Source: Aquabacterium sp. (GTDB lineage Bacteria > Pseudomonadota > Gammaproteobacteria > Burkholderiales > Burkholderiaceae_C). Taken from it: a stretch of DNA of 64,000 nt. The notes under the pieces are model-generated. The model had not been told where the DNA came from. It saw nothing but the letters and a program-made list of their open reading frames with translations, and did no database searches. Location: contig NZ_JACRAH010000009.1 of assembly GCF_016234775.1 (NCBI RefSeq), positions 62,001 to 126,000 of the forward strand, given 5' to 3'. Made by a program: the position numbers and the translations under genes. Each line of letters begins with the position of its first letter. The first letter of the stretch is position 1. This document shows, piece by piece, positions 40,044 through 47,869 of the stretch.

Positions 40044-42575
40044 TCAGGCCAGAGTGGCCTCGGTCGATGCGTCGTCGCGCTCTTCAGGGCGGGCCGGGCG
40101 GATCTGGCCGCGTTCCTTGACGAAGACGATGCGTTCATCCTTGGCATCGCTGTTGACGAAGGAGCGGAAGCGCTGGCGAACTTCGGGGTTGGTCACGGCC
40201 GTCTTCCATTCGCACTGGTAGGTATCGACCACATGCTGCATCTGGCCTTCCAGTTCGGCGGCCAGACCCAGCGTGTCATTGATCAGCACGCCCTTGAGGT
40301 AGTCCAGGCCCCCTTCGAGGTTGTCGCGCCAGGTGCTGGTGCGTTGCAGGCGGTCTGCGGTGCGCACATAGAACATCAGGAAGCGGTCGATCAATTTGAT
40401 CAACTCGACCTTGCTCAGATCAGAGGCAATCAGCTCGGCGTGGCGGGGCTTCATGCCACCGTTGCCACACACGTACAGATTCCAGCCCTTTTCCGTGGCG
40501 ATCACGCCCACGTCCTTGCCCTGTGCTTCGGCGCACTCGCGCGTGCAACCGGATACGCCGAACTTGATCTTGTGCGGCGCGCGCAGGCCCTTGTAGCGGT
40601 TCTCCAGCTCGACGGCCAGGCCCACCGAATCATCGACACCGTAACGGCACCAGGTCGAACCCACGCAGCTCTTGACCGTGCGCAGCGACTTGCCATAGGC
40701 GTGTCCCGATTCGAAACCTGCGGCGATCAACTCTTCCCAGATCAGGGGCAGTTGCTCCACCCGGGCTCCGAACAAGTCCACACGTTGGCCGCCAGTGATC
40801 TTGGTGTACAGGCCATACTTCTTGGCAACCTGGCCCACAGCGATCAGGCCCTCGGGCGTCACTTCGCCACCTGGCATGCGGGGCACGACGGAGTAGGTGC
40901 CATCTTTTTGAATGTTGCCCAGGAAGTAGTCGTTGCTGTCTTGCAGGCTGGCGAGCTCCTTCTTGAGCACGAACTCGTTCCAGACGGATGCCAGGATGTT
41001 GGCGGCAGCCGGCTTGCAGATGTCGCAGCCCAGGCCCTTGCCGTGCTTGCTCAGCAGGTCGGCAAAAGACTTGATCTCGCCAACGCGGATCAGGTGGTAC
41101 AGCTCCTGGCGCGAGTAGGCGAAGTGTTCGCAGATGTGGTTGTTGACCGCCAGACCCTGCTTCTTCATCTCGGCCTTCATGACCTGGGTGACCAGGGGCA
41201 CGCAACCGCCGCAGGTGGCGCCAGCCTTGGTGCAGGACTTCAGCAGCGAGATGGACGTGGCGCCTTCACCCACGGCCGAACAGATCTGGCCTTTGGTCAC
41301 GCTGTTGCACGAGCAGATCATGGCGCTGTCGGGCAGGGCGTCGGGGCCCAGGCCGGGCTTGGCCTTGCCGTCGCTGGACGGCAGGATCAGGAACTCGGGG
41401 TCGGCCGGCAGGTCGATGCCATTGAGCGCCATCTGCAGCAGCGTGCCGTATTCATCGGCATTGCCCACCAGCACCGCGCCCAGCAGCTTCTTGCTGTCTT
41501 GGCTGACGACGATCTTCTTGTAGATCTGCTTGATCTCGTCGATGTACTGGAAGCTGTGGCAATGAGGCGTCTTGGCATGAGCGTCGCCAATGGAGGCGAC
41601 ATCCACACCCATCAACTTGAGCTTGGTGCTCATGTCGGCGCCCGCGAAGCTGGCGGCAGCGTCACCCGCGATGTGTTTGGCGGCAATGCGGGCCATGTCA
41701 TAACCAGGCGCCACCAGACCGAAGGTCTGCTCGTTCCAGGATGCGCATTCGCCGATGGCGTAGATGTGGTGGTCGCTGGCGCGGCAGTGATCGTCGATCA
41801 CGACGCCACCACGTGGGCCGATGGCCAGTACACATTGGCGGGCCAGTTCGTCGCGCGGGCGGATACCGGCCGAGAACACGATCATGTCGGTTTCAAGGTA
41901 GCTGCCATCTTCAAAGACCATGCGGTGCAGGTGCTCTGCGCCATCGGTGATCTTGACCGTGCTGCGGCTGGTGTGCACGTGCAAGCCCAAGGCCTCGATC
42001 TTGTTGCGCAGCACGCGGCCACCCATGTCATCCACTTGTGCTGCCATCAGGCGAGGAGCGAACTCGATGACGTGGGTGTCCAGGCCCATGTCGCGCAGCG
42101 CCTTGGCGCATTCCAGACCCAGCAGGCCACCGCCGACCACCACGCCGTTTTTGGCCTTGGCGCCCGCGGCCTTCATGCCTTCGAGATCTTCAATCGTGCG
42201 GTAGACGAAGCACTTGTTGCGCTCACGGCCTGGAACAGGGGGGACGAAAGGCACCGAGCCGGTGGCCAGCACCAGTTTGTCGTACTGCAGCTCCTCACCG
42301 TCCGCCGTGGTCACCGTATTGGTGCGCCGCTCGATGGCCACGGCCTTGGCGGCCAGGCGCAGCTTGAAACCGGTGCGCTCGAAGAAGCCAGGCTCGACCA
42401 GGGAGAGGTCTTCAGCCGTCTTGCCAGAGAAGTATTCGGAGAGGTGAACCCGGTCGTAAGCGGGGCGGGGTTCTTCGCACAGTACCGTGACCTCGGCATC
42501 CTTCAGGCCGGATTCGGCCAGGCTTTCGAGGAACTTGTGGCCAACCATGCCATGACCAACGACGACGATCTTCAT
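40044..42575 (-). CDS. nirB: NADH-dependent nitrite reductase large subunit
   Basis: An 843-residue NirB that reduces nitrite to ammonium. The N-terminal FAD/NADH reductase part starts MKIVVVGHGMVGHKF, with the second dinucleotide motif in VVVGGGLLGLECAKAL. A BFD-like [2Fe-2S] domain (CSCNSVTKGQI, CTKAGATCGGCVP) follows. The C-terminal sirohaem-[4Fe-4S] region has the cysteines SCVGSTWCRYG and GCTRECAEAQGKD. ATG 42575 is preceded by CAGGAG. It is read from a sigma-54 promoter 165 bases upstream. Confidence 0.97.
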   Translation of the reverse strand: MKIVVVGHGMVGHKFLESLAESGLKDAEVTVLCEEPRPAYDRVHLSEYFSGKTAEDLSLVEPGFFERTGFKLRLAAKAVAIERRTNTVTTADGEELQYDKLVLATGSVPFVPPVPGRERNKCFVYRTIEDLEGMKAAGAKAKNGVVVGGGLLGLECAKALRDMGLDTHVIEFAPRLMAAQVDDMGGRVLRNKIEALGLHVHTSRSTVKITDGAEHLHRMVFEDGSYLETDMIVFSAGIRPRDELARQCVLAIGPRGGVVIDDHCRASDHHIYAIGECASWNEQTFGLVAPGYDMARIAAKHIAGDAAASFAGADMSTKLKLMGVDVASIGDAHAKTPHCHSFQYIDEIKQIYKKIVVSQDSKKLLGAVLVGNADEYGTLLQMALNGIDLPADPEFLILPSSDGKAKPGLGPDALPDSAMICSCNSVTKGQICSAVGEGATSISLLKSCTKAGATCGGCVPLVTQVMKAEMKKQGLAVNNHICEHFAYSRQELYHLIRVGEIKSFADLLSKHGKGLGCDICKPAAANILASVWNEFVLKKELASLQDSNDYFLGNIQKDGTYSVVPRMPGGEVTPEGLIAVGQVAKKYGLYTKITGGQRVDLFGARVEQLPLIWEELIAAGFESGHAYGKSLRTVKSCVGSTWCRYGVDDSVGLAVELENRYKGLRAPHKIKFGVSGCTRECAEAQGKDVGVIATEKGWNLYVCGNGGMKPRHAELIASDLSKVELIKLIDRFLMFYVRTADRLQRTSTWRDNLEGGLDYLKGVLINDTLGLAAELEGQMQHVVDTYQCEWKTAVTNPEVRQRFRSFVNSDAKDERIVFVKERGQIRPARPEERDDASTEATLA

Positions 42576-42751
42576 GTGAACTCCTGCGACGGTAGAGGTG
42601 CGCTTGCCCGGCCAATGCCGGCGAGCCGAAACCAATGAAAGAACAGCCAGATCACGCCACCGTGAAGTGGCCCTGACTGCATTCCGCCGTCGTTAGCGGA
42701 GAACAAAAAGCGTGCACCGAGGCGACGATACCTGCGGGTGCAGATAGTTAA

Positions 42752-42766
42752 GCAATAGGTGTGCCA
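42752..42766 (-). promoter_or_regulatory. Sigma-54 promoter of nirBD
   Basis: On the minus strand TGGCAC (42761-42766), five bases, then TTGC (42752-42755) match the -24/-12 consensus exactly. Transcription should start near 42740, giving a leader of about 165 bases before nirB. Sigma-54 needs an enhancer-binding activator, in line with the NtrC-like site upstream. Confidence 0.85.
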
Positions 42767-42785
42767 GTGTATTTTGGGTGTTGAT

Positions 42786-42800
42786 GCACTCACATGGTGC
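42786..42800. promoter_or_regulatory. NtrC-like binding site
   Basis: GCAC-N7-GTGC matches the core of the NtrC consensus. It lies 20 bp upstream of the -24 box, closer than typical enhancers at about -100, so the call is moderate. Confidence 0.55.
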
Positions 42801-43013
42801 GCAGATGGCGCCAAAACTGGGCTTGCAGCCGTGGCGCCATTGAGGAAACCACCGTTATCACAAACCCTGGATCTGTCTGGTGCCGGACATATTGGGCAGG
42901 GTTGCACGGGCACGATGCAACGTATCAGCTCATGACAAGCGCTGCCAAGGCAAACAAAAAGATTGCCCCATTCGGTTTAACGCATCTCGCAAGAGAGACC
43001 CCAGGAGACATTG

Positions 43014-44336
43014 ATGCCCATTCGCCCCAGCACCCGAAACTTGCTGACAGCAACCCAGGTCGCAGTAGCCGCACTCATGGTGCCGGCCATGTCCAGCGCT
43101 GCCACTACAACCGACCCCTTCTTCCAGTACACGGACAGCGCTCAACTGGCGGCCGCCGCACCAGGCACGATCCTCAAGAGCCGCACGATCACGGCTTACC
43201 TCGCGGGCATCAAGACGTCGTACCAGGCCACCCAGATCGTTTACCGCTCGACTGATGCCCTGCAGCGTCCTGCCGCCAACGTGACGACCATCTTCTCGCC
43301 CGACTGCAGCAAGGTCAGTTGCGCCAACAAGAACAAGGTGATCTCGTACCAGTCGTTCTATGACTCGCTGAACCCGGAAGATGGCCCCTCGCGCGCCTAT
43401 GCTGGTGGCACCCGCCTGCCGGAGGTCCTGCCTGCTGTTGAAGCCGTGCTGTTTGGCAGCTACGTGAAGAAGGGTTACACGGTCATCATCTCTGATACCG
43501 AAGGCCAGAAGGCCAACTTCGCCGCCGGCCCTGAATACGGCTACAACACGCTGGACTCGATCCGTGCGGCTTTCAGCTCTTCGCAGATCGGTCTGGCCAG
43601 CAGCGCCAAGGTCGTGATGATGGGCTACTCGGGCGGCGCGATTGCCACCGAGTGGGCGGCCGAGCTGGCGCCAAGCTACGCACCTGATCTGAATGACAAC
43701 CTGATCGGCGCGGCGTTCGGCGGCACCCTGGTGAGCCCTGAGCACAACCTGACCTACGTCGAAGGCGCACCCATCTGGGGTGGTGTGATGCCCATGGCGG
43801 TGCTGGGCGTTTCGCGCTCTTACGAGATCGACATCAAGAAGTACCTGACCCCGCGTGGTCTGGAAGTCTTTGACAGGATGCAGAAGGCGTCGATCGCCTA
43901 CGTGCTGGGTCAGTACAGCAAGGTGACCTGGAAGGACCTCGTCAAGCCCGAGTTCCAGGACCGCACCAAGATCCCTGAGTATGTGGAAGCCGTGAACAAG
44001 GTCATCATGGGCACGGGCGGCACGCCGACCATTCCGCTGCAGATCGGTCAAGGCACCGGCGGCACCCTGGAGTTGACCAAGACCTCGCCGATCTGGGGCA
44101 AGGGTGACGGCGTGATGCTGGCTGGTGACGTTCGCACACTGGCGCGCCAGTACTGCGGCAAGGGCGTGCCTGTGCAGCACAAGGAGTGGGGTTCGAGCCA
44201 CTTCCTGTCCATCGCCAACTGGCTGCCTTGGGCAACCGCCTGGGTGGACGACCGCTTTGCCGGCAAGGCCGCACCGCAGAACTGCTCCAGCATTGCCGTG
44301 GGCAACGCGCTGACGCCGATCGTGTACACGCCCTGA
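43014..44336 (+). CDS. Secretory lipase family protein
   Basis: A 440-residue secreted alpha/beta hydrolase of the LIP (secretory lipase) family. It has a signal peptide (cleavage near SSA-A), the nucleophile elbow GYSGG (VVMMGYSGGAIATEWAA) with its Ser near residue 205, a later Asp, and a His in WGSSHFLSIANW. Cysteine pairs (DCSKVSC; YCGKG with QNCSS) could form disulfides in the periplasm or outside. ATG 43014 has CAGGAG upstream. It is followed at once by a terminator, so it is monocistronic. Confidence 0.88.
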   Translation: MPIRPSTRNLLTATQVAVAALMVPAMSSAATTTDPFFQYTDSAQLAAAAPGTILKSRTITAYLAGIKTSYQATQIVYRSTDALQRPAANVTTIFSPDCSKVSCANKNKVISYQSFYDSLNPEDGPSRAYAGGTRLPEVLPAVEAVLFGSYVKKGYTVIISDTEGQKANFAAGPEYGYNTLDSIRAAFSSSQIGLASSAKVVMMGYSGGAIATEWAAELAPSYAPDLNDNLIGAAFGGTLVSPEHNLTYVEGAPIWGGVMPMAVLGVSRSYEIDIKKYLTPRGLEVFDRMQKASIAYVLGQYSKVTWKDLVKPEFQDRTKIPEYVEAVNKVIMGTGGTPTIPLQIGQGTGGTLELTKTSPIWGKGDGVMLAGDVRTLARQYCGKGVPVQHKEWGSSHFLSIANWLPWATAWVDDRFAGKAAPQNCSSIAVGNALTPIVYTP

Positions 44337-44371
44337 TATAGGGCAGGGATGGCTCGCAAGCCATGAAGAAG

Positions 44372-44396
44372 AAGGGGCGACTGGGTCGCCCCTTTT
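44372..44396 (+). terminator. Rho-independent terminator
   Basis: A 9-bp stem, aaggggcga with tcgcccctt, around a five-base loop, ending in a TTTT tract (44393-44396). It lies 36 bp after the lipase stop. Read from the other strand it could also end transcripts arriving from xthA. Confidence 0.88.
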
Positions 44397-44401
44397 GCTT
44401 T

Positions 44402-44454
44402 TCAGAGCTGGAAGTCGTAATCGACCGTCAAGGGCGCATGGTCGCTGAACCAGC
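44402..44454 (-). pseudogene. Detached 3' end of an xthA gene
   Basis: The minus strand here translates as GWFSDHAPLTVDYDFQL followed by a stop. It matches the C-terminus of the exodeoxyribonuclease III gene at 45582 (SWFSDHAPLTIDYAFSL), but only for these last residues. A 22-bp block (44433-44454) is identical to 45613-45634. The fragment sits against the lipase terminator, where a convergent xthA would be expected to end, and has been cut off from the rest of the gene by about 1.18 kb. Confidence 0.8.
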
Positions 44455-44529
44455 CGTGCCTCGCAATGCCCAGTGATGACATCGCCGACGGAAATCACGC
44501 CTTTCCGCGATGCCGTGTAATGCAAGTCA

Positions 44530-44582
44530 TTGATTTTAAAAGAGTCACCGTATAAAATCACGTTTGTATTTTTATAAGGTGA
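44530..44582 (+). promoter_or_regulatory. Promoter and dyad of inserted gene
   Basis: TTGATT (44530-44535), a 17-bp spacer and TAAAAT (44553-44558) form a likely promoter in an AT-rich patch. A long imperfect inverted repeat (44544-44557 with 44570-44582, arms gtcacc-g-tataaaa and ttttata-a-ggtga) covers the -10 box and the start of the transcript. It may be an operator or an mRNA hairpin. Confidence 0.6.
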
Positions 44583-44589
44583 TGACGCT

Positions 44590-45525
44590 GTGAACCATCT
44601 CCCATTGCCTGACAGCGCCGCGCGGCAAGCCATCGACTCCGAGGCGATCTTCTTGGAGTGGCTGCGCGTGGTCAAGGAAGCCAAAAAATTTGCGGGCGGG
44701 ATGTATTTCAAGCGAGAGGGCTCGTACGAGTACTTGGTCAAGACCTCGCCTGACAATCGGCAAAGCAGGTTGGGGCCCCGCGACGAGAAGACGGAGGAGA
44801 CGCTGCGAGCCTTCACCGAAGGCAAGCAGAAGATGGAAGCCCGGCAAAGGTCCTTGCGGGCGAGCCTGCGCGAATCTGAACGGCTCAATAAAGCCTTGCG
44901 CGTGGGGAGGGTGCCCAACCCGGTTGTGGACGTGCTCAACGAGTTGGAGCTAGCGGGGCTTGGCGCGCACTTCACGGTGGTGGGCACCCATGCCCTGTAT
45001 GCCTACGAGGCGGCGGCGTCCATGCGCATCGAGGCGGGTGCGCTGGCCACACAGGATGTCGACCTTCTGTGGGATGCGCGCAAGCGCGTCCAGTTCGTCA
45101 GCACGATGGCCAAATTGGACAGCTCTTTGCTCAAGCTGCTGCAGCGTGCGGATCCCACCTTTCAGCGCATGGAAGGACAGATTGAGTCGGCCGTCAACGA
45201 CAAGGGGTTCATGGTGGATTTCCTTCGCCGCATGGCCACCGAGGGCGACCCGCACCCCTTTCGTTTTACCGAGGACGAAGGCGATCTGTGGCCCGTTCAG
45301 GCGCAGCGTGCGGAAGCCTTCCTCAATGCGCCGAGGTACGAGCGGGTGGTGTTCTCGGTCACGGGCCGCATGGCGCTGATGCGCACCGTGTCGCCTGCCG
45401 TGTTCGTGGCGTTCAAGCGCTGGATGGCCGAACTCGACAATAGGCCGCCTGGCAAACGCCGCAGAGACAAGCTTCAGGCGGACATCGTTCAGCAACTGCT
45501 GGACGAGAAGGCACTTCAGCCCTGA
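44590..45525 (+). CDS. GSU2403-type nucleotidyltransferase-fold protein
   Basis: A 311-residue protein. Residues about 15-100 are basic and helical. The second part has the nucleotidyltransferase pattern: HFTVVGTHALYAYEAAA, then ATQDVDLLWDARKRV with the DVD metal-binding acids, and later FMVDFLRR. This matches the NTP_transf_8 (GSU2403) family, whose biochemical role is not settled; relatives occur as solitary accessory genes. It starts at GTG 44590, ten bases after AAGG. It is the only gene of the 1.18-kb insertion. Confidence 0.75.
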   Translation: MNHLPLPDSAARQAIDSEAIFLEWLRVVKEAKKFAGGMYFKREGSYEYLVKTSPDNRQSRLGPRDEKTEETLRAFTEGKQKMEARQRSLRASLRESERLNKALRVGRVPNPVVDVLNELELAGLGAHFTVVGTHALYAYEAAASMRIEAGALATQDVDLLWDARKRVQFVSTMAKLDSSLLKLLQRADPTFQRMEGQIESAVNDKGFMVDFLRRMATEGDPHPFRFTEDEGDLWPVQAQRAEAFLNAPRYERVVFSVTGRMALMRTVSPAVFVAFKRWMAELDNRPPGKRRRDKLQADIVQQLLDEKALQP

Positions 45526-45581
45526 TGAGGCATGTGAATCGCTTGCCCCAGCCCTATGCTGAGTGAAGGACTCGTCGCCGG

Positions 45582-46394
45582 TCAGAGGCTGAAGGCGTAG
45601 TCAATGGTCAGCGGCGCATGGTCGCTGAACCAGCTGTCCTTGTACACACTGGCGTGCTTGGCCGTGGCCGCCAGCCCAGGCGTCGCCAAATGGTAGTCAA
45701 TGCGCCACCCCACGTTCTTCGCGCGCGCCTGGCCCCGGTTGCTCCACCATGTGTAGCACTCGTCCGTGGTGTCGGGGTGCAGCGTGCGGTAGACATCCAC
45801 CAGGCGCGTCTCGCCGGCCGGATCCAGCAGCTTGGTCATCCAGGCGCGCTCCTCGGGCAGGAAGCCGCTGTTCTTGAGGTTGCCCTTCCAGTTCTTCAGG
45901 TCGGCTTCCTTGTGGGCGATGTTGACGTCGCCGATCAGGATGAACTCGCGCTCGCCACGCAGGGCGGCCAGATGCGGCTGGATGATGTCCAGAAAGCGGT
46001 ACTTGGCTTCCTGGCGTTCTTCCGAGCTGGAGCCGCTGGGGAAGTAGCAACTGATCAGCGACAGCTTGCGGCCCGGTTTGTCAAAGCGCAGCTCCACGTA
46101 GCGGCCTTCCGGGTCGAATTCGCCGCTGGGGTCCTTGCCGCCCAGGCCGATGATCACGTCAGAAGGTTCGTGCTTCGTGTAAAGCCCGACGCCGGAGTAA
46201 CCCTTCTTTTCTGCATGGTGGAAATGGCCATTCATGCCGGCGAAGGCTTTCAGAGGCTCGGGCATGTCGTCGACATGAACTTTGAGCTCCTGCACGCCCA
46301 TACAATCGGCGGACATGGTTTCAGTCCAGGGCACGAGGCCCTTGGTGGCGGCAGAACGGATGCCGTTGAGGTTCAGTGAGACCAGACGAAACAC
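45582..46394 (-). CDS. xthA: Exodeoxyribonuclease III
   Basis: A 270-residue AP endonuclease/3'-5' exonuclease of base excision repair. Motifs are LNLNGIRSA (N-terminal Asn), VQELKV (metal Glu), CYFPSGSSS (active-site Tyr), IGDVNIAHKEADLKN, and the C-terminal SDHAPL with catalytic His-Asp. GTG 46394 is the likely start; a TTG at 46412 is possible. Only 20 bp separate it from divergent pyrE. Its present last 16 residues were probably brought in by the 22-bp-bounded insertion. Confidence 0.95.
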   Translation of the reverse strand: MFRLVSLNLNGIRSAATKGLVPWTETMSADCMGVQELKVHVDDMPEPLKAFAGMNGHFHHAEKKGYSGVGLYTKHEPSDVIIGLGGKDPSGEFDPEGRYVELRFDKPGRKLSLISCYFPSGSSSEERQEAKYRFLDIIQPHLAALRGEREFILIGDVNIAHKEADLKNWKGNLKNSGFLPEERAWMTKLLDPAGETRLVDVYRTLHPDTTDECYTWWSNRGQARAKNVGWRIDYHLATPGLAATAKHASVYKDSWFSDHAPLTIDYAFSL

Positions 46395-46414
46395 GACGAA
46401 ATACCCAATCAATC

Positions 46415-47092
46415 ATGAGCAACACCTCTTCCAATGACACGTTGGCCCAGGACTTCGTGGCCTTCGCAGTGCAATCCAAGGTGCTGCGTTTCGGGGAATT
46501 CAAGACCAAGGCGGGGCGCCTGTCGCCCTATTTCTTCAACGCCGGCTTGTTCGATGACGGCGCCAAGCTCGGCCGTCTGGCGCAATTCTATGCACGTCGG
46601 CTGATCGCGTCCGGCGTCGAGTTCGACATGTTGTTCGGGCCTGCCTACAAGGGCATCACCCTGGCGGCGGCCGTGTCGATCGAACTGGCGCGCCTGGGCC
46701 ACAACAAGCCCTTTGCCTACAACCGCAAGGAAGCCAAGGACCACGGCGAAGGCGGCACCCTGGTGGGCGCGCCCGTGCAGGGCCGCGTGCTGATCATCGA
46801 CGATGTGATCTCCGCCGGCACCTCGGTGCGCGAGTCGATCGACCTGATCATCAAGGCGGGTGCCAAGCCGGCTGGCGTCACCATTGCCCTGGACCGCCAG
46901 GAAAAAGCCACGGCCAACGGACAGGACGCCGCGGAGAGCGCTGTGCAGCAGGTGGAACAGCACTACGGCTTGCCCGTTGTTGCCATCGCCACGCTGGGTG
47001 ATTTGTTGCAGTATCTGCAGACGGAGTCCGACCCTGCCTTGACAGCATTTCACCCTGCGGTGCTGGCTTATCGTCAACGTTATGGCGTCTGA
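46415..47092 (+). CDS. pyrE: Orotate phosphoribosyltransferase
   Basis: A 225-residue enzyme that joins orotate to PRPP in pyrimidine synthesis. It shows the orotate-site SPYFFNAG, the flexible catalytic loop YNRKEAKDHGEGG and the PRPP motif VLIIDDVISAGTS. ATG 46415 is preceded by only a weak site. It is divergent from xthA, a pairing often kept in betaproteobacteria. Confidence 0.97.
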   Translation: MSNTSSNDTLAQDFVAFAVQSKVLRFGEFKTKAGRLSPYFFNAGLFDDGAKLGRLAQFYARRLIASGVEFDMLFGPAYKGITLAAAVSIELARLGHNKPFAYNRKEAKDHGEGGTLVGAPVQGRVLIIDDVISAGTSVRESIDLIIKAGAKPAGVTIALDRQEKATANGQDAAESAVQQVEQHYGLPVVAIATLGDLLQYLQTESDPALTAFHPAVLAYRQRYGV

Positions 47093-47167
47093 TCCGTTTA
47101 GAACTAATATTGACAATTGAACTGATCAGAATGCGGCGTGCTGGAGCGCGCCACACACGGAGCCACG

Positions 47168-47866
47168 ATGACGTTTGAGTTGGGAGCCCTTGAGCGCATG
47201 GCCATCACCGGCAAGGTGGTGCGCCAGGCTGCGGCGTGTGGCGTTCTGCTCCTGGTGGCATCGGCAAGCTGGGCTGCGCCTGGCATTTACTCGTGTGTGG
47301 ATTCATCCGGCAAGAAGTACACCTCCGATCGGCCGATCCGGGAGTGCCTGGATCGCGAGCAGCGCGTGCTCAACAAGGACGGTTCCCAGAAGCAGACTGT
47401 GCCGCCACGCATGAACGCGGAAGAGCGCGCGCTGGCTGAAGAGCGCCAGCACCAGAAGGCGCTGGCAGATGCTGCTCAGAAGGATGCCATCCGGCGCGAT
47501 CGCAACCTGATGCTGCGCTATCCCAATGAGGCTGCGCACAACAAGGCGCGCGAGGCCGTGATCGATGATCTGCGTCGCGGCATTGATGCGTCCGAATTGC
47601 ATCTCAAGGAATTGCAATCTGACCGCAAGCCCTTGCTGGATGAGGCCGAGTTCTACAAGGGCAAGCGTCTGCCGTTCAAGCTCAAGACCCGGCTGGAAGC
47701 CAATGACGCCCAGCAGCAGGCTCAAAAGGACATCATCACGCAGCAGACCGCCGAGATTGCGCGTGTGAATGCCTTGTATGACGCCGAACTGGCGCGATTG
47801 CGGCGCTTGTGGGGCGGGGCAGTGCCGGGGTCCGGTCCGTCAGCCTCTGACGCTGTTCAGCGCTGA
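47168..47866 (+). CDS. DUF4124 domain protein
   Basis: A 232-residue exported protein. It has a signal peptide (cleavage near SWA-A), then the DUF4124 core IYSCVDSSGKKYTSDRPIRECLDREQRVL (about 45-75) and a long charged helical tail rich in Ala, Gln, Arg and Lys. GGAG precedes ATG 47168. Its function is unknown; members are small periplasmic proteins common in Burkholderiales. Confidence 0.85.
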   Translation: MTFELGALERMAITGKVVRQAAACGVLLLVASASWAAPGIYSCVDSSGKKYTSDRPIRECLDREQRVLNKDGSQKQTVPPRMNAEERALAEERQHQKALADAAQKDAIRRDRNLMLRYPNEAAHNKAREAVIDDLRRGIDASELHLKELQSDRKPLLDEAEFYKGKRLPFKLKTRLEANDAQQQAQKDIITQQTAEIARVNALYDAELARLRRLWGGAVPGSGPSASDAVQR

Positions 47867-47869
47867 TGC

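Larger units (their letters stand above)
42576..43013. other. nirB / lipase intergenic control region
   Basis: This 438-bp stretch has no gene. It holds the nirB leader (42576-42740), with hairpins 42713-42742 (followed on the minus strand by a T5 run), 42688-42705 and two mutually exclusive hairpins at 42652-42671. Upstream are the sigma-54 promoter, an NtrC-like site, two TGGCGCCA palindromes (42806-42813 and 42832-42839), and an inverted repeat gttgca / tgcaac (42901-42921) nearer the lipase gene. Confidence 0.65.
44433..45634. mobile_element. 1.18-kb insertion between 22-bp direct repeats
   Basis: Identical 22-bp direct repeats at 44433-44454 and 45613-45634 bound a segment that carries one gene (44590-45525) and a complete replacement 3' end for xthA. 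This is the pattern of an element that enters the 3' end of a gene and restores it. There is no integrase or transposase inside, so it would have moved with outside help or by homologous recombination. Confidence 0.6.

Noticed and set aside
39591-42638. A 1015-codon plus-strand frame opposite nirBD.
   Set aside because: nirB and nirD are certain on the other strand; the frame has the skewed composition of a shadow.
44402-44454. The xthA fragment as part of a second, complete exonuclease III gene.
   Set aside because: Similarity stops at 44454-44460; the upstream minus-strand sequence is an AT-rich promoter region and then an unrelated gene.
42930-44987. A 685-codon minus-strand frame across the secretory lipase and terminator.
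   Set aside because: It crosses a clear terminator and the insertion junction, and the plus-strand lipase is well supported.
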